This document shows positions 1-6,877 of a DNA stretch of 7,532 bases, piece by piece (position 1 is the first letter of the stretch; each line of letters starts with the position of its first letter). The notes beneath the pieces were generated by a model. It worked only from the letters and a program-made list of their open reading frames with translations. It searched no databases and was not told where the DNA came from. The position numbers and the translations under genes are program-made. This stretch comes from Acidobacteriota bacterium (lineage in GTDB: Bacteria > Acidobacteriota > Terriglobia > Acidiferrales > UBA7541), in assembly GCA_003131985.1 (NCBI GenBank), contig PKWH01000079.1, positions 494 to 8,025 on the forward strand, written 5' to 3'.

Positions 1-28
1 TGCACAGCCGGATCACTCCGGCTGTGCA
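1..28. terminator. Perfect 12-bp inverted repeat, candidate terminator of the lipoprotein operon
   Basis: Positions 1-12 (TGCACAGCCGGA) and 17-28 (TCCGGCTGTGCA) are exact reverse complements around a 4-nt loop. This makes a strong GC-rich hairpin. It begins 20 bp past the stop codon of the minus-strand lipoprotein gene (stop 49-51), which is where an intrinsic terminator for that operon would lie. The T-run expected on the minus strand would fall left of position 1, outside the window, so the terminator call is inferred from position and stem strength. It could equally serve a plus-strand gene ending to the left, or be one copy of a dispersed palindromic repeat. Confidence 0.55.
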
Positions 29-48
29 GCCAACCGTCGGTGGATAGG

Positions 49-1920
49 TTAGGGTTTTTGTGTCTTCTTGGCTGCGGCCTTCACAGCCAACGGCAACGGC
101 ATTGTCTGCTGTTGGATCTGCCCGCCAAACACGCTGGCATTGTCGTCCGCTCCGTTCTCCAACCAGAACAACTGCTCTCCACTTGCCTGGTAGATAACAG
201 CCTGAAAATTGAGAGTGGCCGCTCCATCGCCCACAATCATGGTAAACGGATCCAGCAGGTAGCGCCCCGGGTTTGCTGAGTCCGGCGTAGTGGTGCTTGT
301 GAAGGTTGTCCCAGGATCCACAGTTTGGGGCGCCAGGATCTCCCCCGGATCGCTGACCACGCCGACCCCCGAAAGACTGCTGGCTGTCGCGGTCGCGTTA
401 CCAACGAAATCAAACTGGCCGCTGGTGGCGCCGTTACTTACAAAATCCTGAAATCCGAGAGCGTAGGGTCCGTCAAAGCTTGCGGTAGTAATATCCGTTT
501 GAGGGACCAAGACGCCCGATCCGGCAACATTACCGTCAAGATCGACGACTGCAGCGCCTCCGCCACCGGACGCGGTGTTATTCGGATCATTCAGGTTTAG
601 AGTTGGGTCCGTCGCGTAGATCCCAAGAACGCTGACGTCCCCAAGAGTTCCGGACGTGATCGTCAAGCTCCCGTATCCGTTGCTGGCAATCGAATAGGTG
701 CCGGAGATTATCTGCGCATCTGCGAACCCTACTTCTTCCTCGTTAACATCGGCTACTCCGCTGAAGTTACCGCCCACTGGAACAATCTGACCGACGGCCG
801 CATAGATATTTCCAGCAAAGTTGCTTTGGACGCTAAAAACGGAATCTCCAACTGAGGAATTGTTGAAATTGCCCGTGCTTGCGCCCTGACCAAACGCTGA
901 GCCCACGAGGGTGCGGCTACTATCCACTTGCATGAGCCGCATCACTTCCGGACCGACAATATAATAGACAATCGTGGTGGCGATGCCAGTCCCCGTGAGG
1001 GTGCCGCGACCAAGAGCGTCCGCTGACGACAGCGTTGCCGTATTAAAGGTTTGACCGAAAGATACGTTGCCTGCTTGATTCTCGTCAAACATGCCGTTCG
1101 ATACATTACTGCCGGCCACCGTAAACACGCCCCCGAAGAAATCGGAATTACCAGTATTTCCTGCGCCCGAGAGCACAAACGAAAATCCCCCGTTCGGTGT
1201 GCTCGGCAAGGTCTGCAGGTCGAAGCTCCCGCTGGAAGTTGCACTTCCGTCGGCCTGAATAATGAGCGCGTGGTTGCTGTTTACCAAATTGAGCGCCAAA
1301 GTCTCCGTGCCGCTGATTCCTAGATTGGCGTTGCCCGTGATTAGAGTCAGAGAGCCTTGACCCGTGGCGGGATTGACAAACAAGCTTCCGCTCGTAACCG
1401 GGACATCGGTAAACGTGAATCCGGATGCGTCATTGTAATCCTGCTCGCCGGTGAGGCTGCCATTGGCGGCGATCGCCACGGCTCCAGCAACAGAATAGAT
1501 ATTGCTGCCGTCGAATCCGCTAAGGTAAAAAGCGTAATTGCCTGCGATACCGGCGGAGTTCGAAATGTTCACGTTCACACTCGCGAATTGCGCGGTATTC
1601 GTCACCGACGTAGCAATGATGGCCACGCTGCCCGTGCCCGGAGCCGTATATGTGGTGGCAGTACCACTCGGAGTGGTTGTGGGATTAAACGACCCACAGG
1701 AACCCACTGGCGTGCAACTCCATGTGACGCCGGCATTCTTGGGATCAGATATGACGGTTGCGGTAACCTGAGCCGTTGCGGCGGGCGCCAAGATTCCAGC
1801 AGGGACCTGGCTGAAACTGACCAGTATGTTGTTGCCATTATTATTGGAGCTGCTGCCGCATCCGGCCACATACGTCACGCCGAGTGCCAGTAGAATGATC
1901 CAGAGAGATTTCCGATTCAT
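49..1920 (-). CDS. Large Ig-like and repeat-containing lipoprotein (623 aa), function unknown
   Basis: This is an exported lipoprotein of unknown function. Residues 1-20 form a lipoprotein signal peptide (MNRK, then a hydrophobic core), ending in the lipobox VAGC with Cys21 as the lipidated residue. A GSSSNNNGNN linker follows. Residues about 33-120 look like a bacterial Ig-like domain, with Cys69 and Cys75 close enough to form a disulfide. Residues about 125-605 hold four diverged beta-rich modules starting near 127 (GNYAFYLSGFD), 244, 358 and 483. Each ends in a hydrophobic stretch, an acidic residue, then G and a Gln (near 236, 345, 474 and 601). The tail is basic (KAAAKKTQKP). The protein is rich in Gly, Ser, Asn and Thr and has no recognisable catalytic motif. 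The ATG overlaps the previous gene's stop as ATGA, and AAGGAGG sits 6 nt upstream. Similar lipoproteins are, from memory, frequent in Acidobacteriota. A surface or adhesive role is only a guess. Confidence 0.9.
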   Translation of the reverse strand: MNRKSLWIILLALGVTYVAGCGSSSNNNGNNILVSFSQVPAGILAPAATAQVTATVISDPKNAGVTWSCTPVGSCGSFNPTTTPSGTATTYTAPGTGSVAIIATSVTNTAQFASVNVNISNSAGIAGNYAFYLSGFDGSNIYSVAGAVAIAANGSLTGEQDYNDASGFTFTDVPVTSGSLFVNPATGQGSLTLITGNANLGISGTETLALNLVNSNHALIIQADGSATSSGSFDLQTLPSTPNGGFSFVLSGAGNTGNSDFFGGVFTVAGSNVSNGMFDENQAGNVSFGQTFNTATLSSADALGRGTLTGTGIATTIVYYIVGPEVMRLMQVDSSRTLVGSAFGQGASTGNFNNSSVGDSVFSVQSNFAGNIYAAVGQIVPVGGNFSGVADVNEEEVGFADAQIISGTYSIASNGYGSLTITSGTLGDVSVLGIYATDPTLNLNDPNNTASGGGGAAVVDLDGNVAGSGVLVPQTDITTASFDGPYALGFQDFVSNGATSGQFDFVGNATATASSLSGVGVVSDPGEILAPQTVDPGTTFTSTTTPDSANPGRYLLDPFTMIVGDGAATLNFQAVIYQASGEQLFWLENGADDNASVFGGQIQQQTMPLPLAVKAAAKKTQKP

Positions 1921-2402
1921 AGCTGCCCTCCTTTCGACTCGGTTGTCGTAGAAGTGTTGAGCGCTGGATGCTCCACAGGGAATCCACGCTCGTTCCTGAT
2001 AGCATAAGTGTGGCCGCCCACTTGAATAGTGCGAATCACAAACACTTGCTTATTATTCTTCATCGTCGTCATCTCACCAGTCACCTGAACATGTTCGCCC
2101 GGTGTAATAGAAAGAGCTCCTTTTCCATTTAGAGCAAACGAGGTCAATCTACCCTGCAACATGCCTGAGGTTGTTTGGAGCACCAGCTCAGATTCGGGGC
2201 CAGATACCGGCGTCAGTCCACGGCTGGACTTCGCCGGAAGGCTCTGAACGGTGGCGTTCAGCGTGACTTCCTTGCTCACGTCATATCTCAGCGGAATGGT
2301 GGAAGTTCTTGCAGCTGCGGTGGTCTGCGCATGAGCTGGTCCCGCGTTCACCACCAGGGCCAGTAGGGTTACGAACCCCAAGCCTTGCAGAATTCTCTTC
2401 AT
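1917..2402 (-). CDS. Small secreted protein with beta-rich domain (161 aa), function unknown
   Basis: The start at 2402 is chosen because it gives a clean Sec signal peptide: MKR, a hydrophobic core at about 8-20, and a probable cleavage after AHA at residue 25. GGAGG lies 4 nt before the ATG (complement of 2407-2411). An in-frame extension to 2621 would bury the signal peptide behind about 73 unrelated residues. The mature part (26-161) reads as a small beta-barrel or OB-like fold. It has strands around 45-54, 71-78 and 82-90, then PGEHVQVTGEM (101-111) and QVFVIRTIQVGG (119-130). It ends in the motif HTYAIRNERGFP (131-142) and a Thr/Ser-rich tail. I associate this motif with small secreted proteins of Acidobacteriota, but know no assigned function. 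Its stop overlaps the lipoprotein start by 4 bp, so the two are almost certainly cotranscribed and translationally coupled. A shared envelope role is inferred. Confidence 0.85.
   Translation of the reverse strand: MKRILQGLGFVTLLALVVNAGPAHAQTTAAARTSTIPLRYDVSKEVTLNATVQSLPAKSSRGLTPVSGPESELVLQTTSGMLQGRLTSFALNGKGALSITPGEHVQVTGEMTTMKNNKQVFVIRTIQVGGHTYAIRNERGFPVEHPALNTSTTTESKGGQL
1927..1933 (-). promoter_or_regulatory. Shine-Dalgarno for the lipoprotein, inside the upstream gene
   Basis: The minus strand reads AAGGAGG here, 6 nt before the lipoprotein ATG (1918-1920). It is a full consensus ribosome site embedded in the last codons of the small secreted protein gene. Together with the ATGA overlap, it supports coupled translation and fixes the lipoprotein start. 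Confidence 0.8.
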
Positions 2403-3068
2403 TTGTGCCTCCAATTGGCCTTTCCTTTGACTTGAATTACGACGAAATGGTTGATTTGATTCCGTTGTTGTTATTCTAGTTGCCAAATGATTAAGACGTG
2501 TACCGCTGCCGATCTGTGGCTCGAATGCGAACATTGAACCCTTAATGGACGGACTGGGACTAATCCATTCCAAATTAACACTCGCGAAAGACAAAAGTCG
2601 CGGCGCTGTCCCCTCGTTCACAAGATATAGATGCGCATTTGGATGCGATCGTTACGGCCTTGTCTCCAAATGGGTTTTGTATTGAGAGCTACTCGGACGA
2701 GGGTGTTATTACCTCGCCGGGTGGGGAGATAACACTACCGCAGACTGGCCTTCAAGAGACGGACTTTGTTAGGCGCACTTCCGTGTGCAGCACCCCCTCC
2801 CAGGGATTCCGACATGAACGGCTACGGCCATCCCGGGTAGTCAACTTGAGTGCACAGCTGCGGCAAGTTAGCTCGGCTTCCCCCAGCGCCGTCGCAAATG
2901 ATGGAACACGCTCTGTGGGGGACTTCTCCAAAAAACATCGAAAAGTTCCCAAATCTCAAGCTAAGCCTCCGATGGGTCAATCCTCGCTAGCAGTTTGGCA
3001 TTGCGCCTGAGTCCATCACTAGGAGCAAGGGTCGAAAACGTTTCTCTTCTGCCAGCCGTACAGCCGGT
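2403..3068. other. Long intergenic region without a supported gene
   Basis: These roughly 660 bp separate the divergently oriented secreted-protein gene (minus) and the efp promoter (plus). They must hold the promoter of the minus-strand operon, but I could not find a -35/-10 pair better than weak. TAGAAT (complement of 2473-2478) is the best -10-like box and has no good -35. Open frames exist on both strands (plus 2639-3010, 123 codons; minus 2752-2952, 66 codons). Neither has a clear ribosome site, a recognisable domain or normal-looking composition, and they lie over each other. I see no tRNA, repeat array or insertion-sequence end. A decayed gene or an unrecognised RNA cannot be excluded. 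Confidence 0.6.
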
Positions 3069-3098
3069 TTGACCGATGGCCGCGCCGACCGCTATAAT
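3069..3098 (+). promoter_or_regulatory. Sigma-70 type promoter of efp
   Basis: TTGACC (3069-3074, five of six matches to the -35 consensus) is followed after 18 bp by TATAAT (3093-3098, a perfect -10). The predicted transcription start is near 3105, leaving an untranslated leader of about 140 nt before the efp ATG at 3244. An in-frame upstream ATG at 3076 lies inside the promoter spacer, so it would not be transcribed. This supports the 3244 start. It is the best promoter match in the window and suits a constitutively needed translation factor. Confidence 0.8.
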
Positions 3099-3104
3099 CA
3101 GAGT

Positions 3105-3243
3105 TTCGACTGCGCACAAAATTTGGGTCGAGCAGGGTTTCGCGTCGTTCGCCGCTCGATTGAAGTACCCCTCCGCCGGCTGTGATATGCCAACGTGTCT
3201 TAAAGCGGCGGAAAAGTATCCCGAAAGGCACCTAGGAGCAGTC
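3105..3243 (+). promoter_or_regulatory. Leader region of efp with a possible hairpin
   Basis: This is the predicted 5' untranslated region. It contains a 7-bp inverted repeat, TCCGCCG (3172-3178) and CGGCGGA (3206-3212), with a 27-nt loop. It ends with the ribosome site AGGAG (3234-3238), 5 nt before the ATG. I do not recognise any known riboswitch or leader-peptide arrangement. The hairpin could form, but with so large a loop it may be chance in GC-rich DNA. Confidence 0.4.
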
Positions 3244-3804
3244 ATGCTAAAGTCGACTCAATTGCGCCCCGGTATGATCATCATGCACGAGGGCGATCTC
3301 CACGTGGTTTACAGCGTTGACCATCGCACTCCCGGCAACAAACGCGGCTCCATGCAGACTAAAATGCGCAACCTGCGCACCGGCTCAATGATGGACTATC
3401 GCTTCCGGGCCGAAGAATTCGTCGAAAAAGTGACGGTGGACGAGATTGAGTTCGAATACCTCTACAGCGACGGCGACGGCCATCATTTCATGAACTCCCA
3501 GGACTACGAACAGCTCGCGCTGCAGAATGACATTGTGGGCGACACCAAGGACTACCTGATCCCCAATCTTTCGGTGAAGATCGAGTATTACGACGACAAA
3601 CCGATTGGCGTCCTGCTGCCCGACACCGTTGACCTGACCGTGGTCGATACCGAACAGACGATTCAGAAAGCCACTGCCAGCGCGGTGATGAAGCCGGCCA
3701 AGCTTGAAACTGGCCTGATCATCAACGTGCCGCCCTTCGTCGGCAACGGCGACAAAGTAAAAGTGGACACCTCCGAAGCTCGCTACATCCAGCGCATCCA
3801 GTAA
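3244..3804 (+). CDS. efp: Translation elongation factor P
   Basis: EF-P binds ribosomes stalled at polyproline stretches, between the P and E sites, and promotes peptide-bond formation. The product is 186 aa, the usual EF-P length. An N-terminal domain (about 1-65, starting STQLRPGMIIMHEGDLHVV) is followed by two OB domains (about 66-128 and 129-186). Residues 150-169 fit the family signature K-x-A-x4-G-x2-[LIV]-x-V-P-x2-[LIV]-x2-G, and the C-terminus ends in RYIQR as expected. The tip loop that reaches the tRNA reads PGNKRG (30-35), not the PGKG of E. coli, whose Lys34 is beta-lysylated. Here Lys33 and Arg34 sit at the tip, and it is unclear which, if either, is modified. No modification gene (epmA/epmB, earP) is adjacent. 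The start is set by AGGAG at 3234-3238 and by family length. YeiP-type paralogue is less likely, given the PG in the loop, but is worth checking. Confidence 0.95.
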   Translation: MLKSTQLRPGMIIMHEGDLHVVYSVDHRTPGNKRGSMQTKMRNLRTGSMMDYRFRAEEFVEKVTVDEIEFEYLYSDGDGHHFMNSQDYEQLALQNDIVGDTKDYLIPNLSVKIEYYDDKPIGVLLPDTVDLTVVDTEQTIQKATASAVMKPAKLETGLIINVPPFVGNGDKVKVDTSEARYIQRIQ

Positions 3805-3812
3805 CATTGTGC

Positions 3813-3830
3813 TAGCCTGATTACAGGCTA
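3813..3830 (+). terminator. Hairpin after efp, weak terminator candidate
   Basis: TAGCCTG (3813-3819) and CAGGCTA (3824-3830) form a perfect 7-bp stem with an ATTA loop, starting 8 nt after the efp stop. No T-run follows at once (the next bases are TGAACGAAAC), so it is not a standard intrinsic terminator. A second small AT-rich hairpin lies at 3852-3866 (GCAAAA, CTT, TTTTGC) and includes T residues. The stem also fills the spacer of a weak promoter-like pair, TTGTGC (3807-3812) and TATGAA (3829-3834), which could drive the next gene. Either role is tentative. Confidence 0.35.
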
Positions 3831-3942
3831 TGAACGAAACAAAAAACCGTGGCAAAACTTTTTTGCGTCTTGCGTGTTTTCAGCTGCGTGCGTGGATTTC
3901 CCGATGAAACCGCGGCCTTTTAATCGCGGCGGAAATGACAAA

Positions 3943-5523
3943 ATGACGAGGGCAATTTGGCGTCTTTATTTCGTCATGGTCCTGTTGCTTGCTGTTTCCT
4001 CCACTTGTCCGGCCCAGACTCCGCAGAAAATCATCGATGAGTATTTGCACGCGGAAGGTGGCGCGAAAGCGCTGGCGAAAATGCAGTCGCTAACCATCGC
4101 GGGCAGTTTGCGCGAAGAGTCCACGGACACGAACGGCTCGTACTCGTTGATTACCAAAGCCCCTAATAAAGTTTATTCGGAAATCGTGATCGAGCCGCAG
4201 CACACCATCGCCGCCTACAACGGCATGTCCGCCTGGGGCCAGGATTCCACCGGGACTCCGCATACGCTTACCGGTGCGGAAGCGGCTGAATGGGAAGCCA
4301 CAGCACGTTATTTGAATGGGCATTTGACCAGCGCAAAGAAGGACAAGCTAGGCGCACGATTTGGCGGCGTCGAAAACGTGCGCGGCCGCCAGGCTTATCA
4401 CCTGGAGTTTTCTCTCACACACGGAGTTACCCGCGAGGTTTTCTTCGATACGCAAACCCATTTCATTGTTCGCGAGATTGTTCCGGCACCTGTATCAACG
4501 CCCTCGCCTGCTAGCACCAAGCCGAACTTACAACCGAGCGAAGCGCAGCCTTTGGACTCTGCGGAAGAAATAGACTACTTCGACTACAAGCCTGTAAACG
4601 GCATCCTGGAACCCAATCGCATCGAGTTGCACCGCGATGGACACGTTTATCAAATTACCGTGACCAGGACCGAGATAAATGCGCCGGTTCAGGACTCCAT
4701 TTTCGATTTTCCTCGAGCGGAAGACCTGCCTCTTCCCGACGTCGCCAAACTTTTACTCGACATCGATAAAAATCAAAAGACCGTGGATGAAATCCTCAAG
4801 AAGTACACCTGCCATTTGAGCGAGGAAGAAGAAAAAACGGACTCCAATGGCCAGGTGACTTCGCGCACGGTCAAGGAATATGACATTTTTTACGTCGGCG
4901 AGGATGAGGTCCGCCATTTGCTCGCCAAGGACGGCAAGCCGCTCGAAGGCGATGAAAAGAAAAAAGAGGACGACCGCTTCAGCAAGGACTTCGACGAGAA
5001 GAAGAAAAAGCAAGCCGAGCTCGAGAACGATCCCAAAAAACAAGCGAAACAGGATCAAGCGGAACAGGCTCAGATTTCGGATTTTCTCCGCGCCGAGCGG
5101 TTCACAAACCCCCGACGCGAACTTTTCCGCGGCCAGGAAGTGATCGTCTTTGATTTCGGGCCAAATCCTGATTACAAACCGAAGAACCTGGCTGAGAATA
5201 TCGTGCAGAAACTCGGCGGAGTTCTGTGGGTGGACGAACAGGCCCGAGACGTCGCACGCCTGGAAGCGCGATTTAACGATAATGTAAAGATCGGGGGAGG
5301 GATTCTGGGTTCGCTCTCTAAGGGCTCGAATCTAGTCTTCGAGCAAACGATGGTCAACGACGAGGTCTGGCTGCCATCCTATTCCGAAGTTCACGCAGCC
5401 GCGCGGGTGGTCTTCTTTAAAGTGAAAGCGAACGAAATCGACCGGTATAGCGACTACAAGAAATTCTCGTCCGAAGTAAAACTGGGCGTGTCCACGCCGG
5501 TGGAGGAAAATCCCAAGCAATAA
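3943..5523 (+). CDS. Exported two-domain protein with LolA-like N-terminal domain (526 aa)
   Basis: The start at 3943 gives a proper signal peptide (MTRAIWR, hydrophobic core at about 8-18, cleavage near CPA|Q at residue 24), so the mature protein is periplasmic or outer-membrane facing. An in-frame ATG at 3874 would add 23 residues before it. Residues about 27-258 resemble the LolA/outer-membrane-lipoprotein-sorting fold: IIDEYLHAEGG, KAPNKVYSEI, AWGQ, a paired beta series, and DYFDYKPVNGILEPN near the end. A Pro/Ser-rich insertion lies at about 181-203. Residues about 267-514 form a second domain, with YTCHLSEEEEK, a very charged Lys/Glu/Asp segment at about 331-377 (probably helical), PDYKPKN, GGVLWVDEQARDVARLEARF, and VNDEVWLPSYSEVH. 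I recall this second domain as an acidobacterial family of unknown function that also occurs alone. Lipid or lipoprotein handling is inferred from the first domain only. It lies 138 bp after efp on the same strand and may have its own promoter. Confidence 0.85.
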   Translation: MTRAIWRLYFVMVLLLAVSSTCPAQTPQKIIDEYLHAEGGAKALAKMQSLTIAGSLREESTDTNGSYSLITKAPNKVYSEIVIEPQHTIAAYNGMSAWGQDSTGTPHTLTGAEAAEWEATARYLNGHLTSAKKDKLGARFGGVENVRGRQAYHLEFSLTHGVTREVFFDTQTHFIVREIVPAPVSTPSPASTKPNLQPSEAQPLDSAEEIDYFDYKPVNGILEPNRIELHRDGHVYQITVTRTEINAPVQDSIFDFPRAEDLPLPDVAKLLLDIDKNQKTVDEILKKYTCHLSEEEEKTDSNGQVTSRTVKEYDIFYVGEDEVRHLLAKDGKPLEGDEKKKEDDRFSKDFDEKKKKQAELENDPKKQAKQDQAEQAQISDFLRAERFTNPRRELFRGQEVIVFDFGPNPDYKPKNLAENIVQKLGGVLWVDEQARDVARLEARFNDNVKIGGGILGSLSKGSNLVFEQTMVNDEVWLPSYSEVHAAARVVFFKVKANEIDRYSDYKKFSSEVKLGVSTPVEENPKQ

Positions 5524-5557
5524 TCAGAGTGTGTGCGGTAGCGCAACGAGCCGAATG

Positions 5558-6877
5558 CTAGCTAGCGGCGGAAGATTTTGCACCGAAGACTCGGCGGAAA
5601 ATCGCGTCCACCGCGCGTAGCTGGCGTTTCAAATCAAAAGTGTGGGCCAGAGCTTTCTCGTCGAGGAATTTGCGGATGTTCGCATCCGCTGCGATCCGGT
5701 CGCGAAAACTGGTCTCTGACTCCCACGCGGACATCGCATGGCCTTGCACCCATTTGTATGCGTCTTCTCGCGGCGCGCCGTGTTCCACTAAATCCTGCAA
5801 AAGCTGGCCGGAAAAGATCAGGCCCATGGTGGAATCGAGATTGCGCTGCATGCGCAGCGGAAACACTTTCATATTGCTGACGATTTCGGTTGTGCGGTGA
5901 AGCATGTAATCGACCAAAATCGTGGAGTCGGGAAGAATTACGCGCTCGACTGAGCTGTGCGAAATATCCCGCTCGTGCCACAGGGCGACGTTTTCCAGCG
6001 CAGCCATGGAATTTGCACGCACAACGCGCGCGAGCCCGCAAATCTGTTCGCTCGAAACCGGATTGCGTTTGTGCGGCATGGCTGAACTGCCGCGCTGCTC
6101 GGCGCCAAACGGCTCTTCCACTTCGCGGACTTCCGTGCGTTGCAAGTGGCGAATTTCGAGAGCGACCCGTTCGAGCGATGCAGCCAGAATCGCAAGCGTG
6201 GATAGATATTGCGCGTGGCGGTCGCGTTCGATTACCTGGGAAGTGATGGGTGCGGTCGCAAGGCCCAGCCGCTGGCAGATTTTCTGCTCGATTTCCGGAC
6301 CGAGATGCGTACAGGTCCCTACCGCGCCGGAAATTTTCCCCACCGCCAACTGCTGCGCGGCCACTTGAAAGCGCGCAAGGTCGCGGCGATTCTCGGCATA
6401 CCAATTTGCCACTTTGAGGCCGAACGTGATGGGCTCGGCGTGAATGCCATGGGTGCGGCCGATTTCCGGGGTGTCTTTAAACTCCCACGCGCGGCGCTCG
6501 AGCACTTCTCCAAAAGCCTCCAGATCTTTTTCGATCAGGTGGGAGGCCTGGCGAATGAGCAGCGCTTGCGCGGTGTCCACTACATCATTCGACGTGAGAC
6601 CGTAATGCAGCCAGCGCCCCGCTTCGGGATCACCTACCGCTTCCTGCACTGCGACGGTGAACGCGATCACGTCATGCTTAACTTTCGCTTCGATCTCGTT
6701 GATACGTGCCACATCGATTCGTGCACGTTCGCGCAATTTTACGGCGGCATCGCGCGGAACGATGCCGGCTTCCGCCAGCGTTTCCGTAGCGGCTAGTTCG
6801 ACGTCGAGCCACTTCTGGAATTTATTTTCTTCGCCCCAAACGCGGCCCATTTCCGCGCGCGTATATCGTCCAATCAA
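5558..6877 (-). CDS. purB: Adenylosuccinate lyase
   Basis: PurB is a cytoplasmic homotetramer of the fumarase/aspartase superfamily. It catalyses two fumarate-releasing steps of purine synthesis: SAICAR to AICAR, and adenylosuccinate to AMP. At 439 aa it aligns from its first residue with the roughly 430-aa Bacillus-type enzyme (MIERYSRPEM there, MIGRYTRAEM here). The active-site regions are intact: KHDVIAF with His68, HYGLTSNDVVDTA (91-103), GRTHGIHAEP with His143, and the flexible signature loop GSSAMPHKRNP (263-273) with its catalytic serine. The start codon is TTG. No in-frame ATG lies between it and an upstream stop, and AGGGAG sits 6 nt before it (complement of 6884-6889), so TTG is very likely right. 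Its 3' end faces the exported-protein gene with a 34-bp gap. The promoter is not evident in the 112 bp before it. Confidence 0.97.
   Translation of the reverse strand: MIGRYTRAEMGRVWGEENKFQKWLDVELAATETLAEAGIVPRDAAVKLRERARIDVARINEIEAKVKHDVIAFTVAVQEAVGDPEAGRWLHYGLTSNDVVDTAQALLIRQASHLIEKDLEAFGEVLERRAWEFKDTPEIGRTHGIHAEPITFGLKVANWYAENRRDLARFQVAAQQLAVGKISGAVGTCTHLGPEIEQKICQRLGLATAPITSQVIERDRHAQYLSTLAILAASLERVALEIRHLQRTEVREVEEPFGAEQRGSSAMPHKRNPVSSEQICGLARVVRANSMAALENVALWHERDISHSSVERVILPDSTILVDYMLHRTTEIVSNMKVFPLRMQRNLDSTMGLIFSGQLLQDLVEHGAPREDAYKWVQGHAMSAWESETSFRDRIAADANIRKFLDEKALAHTFDLKRQLRAVDAIFRRVFGAKSSAAS

Noticed and set aside
1357..1893. 178-codon plus-strand frame antisense to the lipoprotein gene
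   Set aside because: Arg/Gly/Ala-rich antisense shadow with no ribosome site. The minus-strand reading has a clear signal peptide, lipobox and domain pattern.
2403..2621. N-terminal extension of the small secreted protein
   Set aside because: It would place about 73 residues before a clear signal peptide. The ATG at 2402 has its own GGAGG.
2639..3010. Plus-strand open frame of 123 codons in the long intergenic region
   Set aside because: It has no ribosome site, no recognisable motif, and low-complexity mixed composition. An overlapping antisense frame is also open. It is kept only as part of the unexplained region.
3076..3243. Upstream in-frame extension of efp (56 extra residues)
   Set aside because: The ATG lies inside the predicted promoter spacer. 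The extension has no EF-P similarity, and the 3244 start has a good AGGAG site and gives the family length.
3874..3942. Longer start for the LolA-like protein
   Set aside because: The 23 added residues precede a textbook signal peptide and include charged, Pro-rich sequence not expected there. The later ATG is preferred, though its ribosome site is only moderate (GGCGGAAA).
5634..6404. 256-codon minus-strand frame inside purB
   Set aside because: It is a shadow of purB in another frame. The composition is Arg/Ala/Ser-rich, typical of an off-frame reading of GC-rich DNA.
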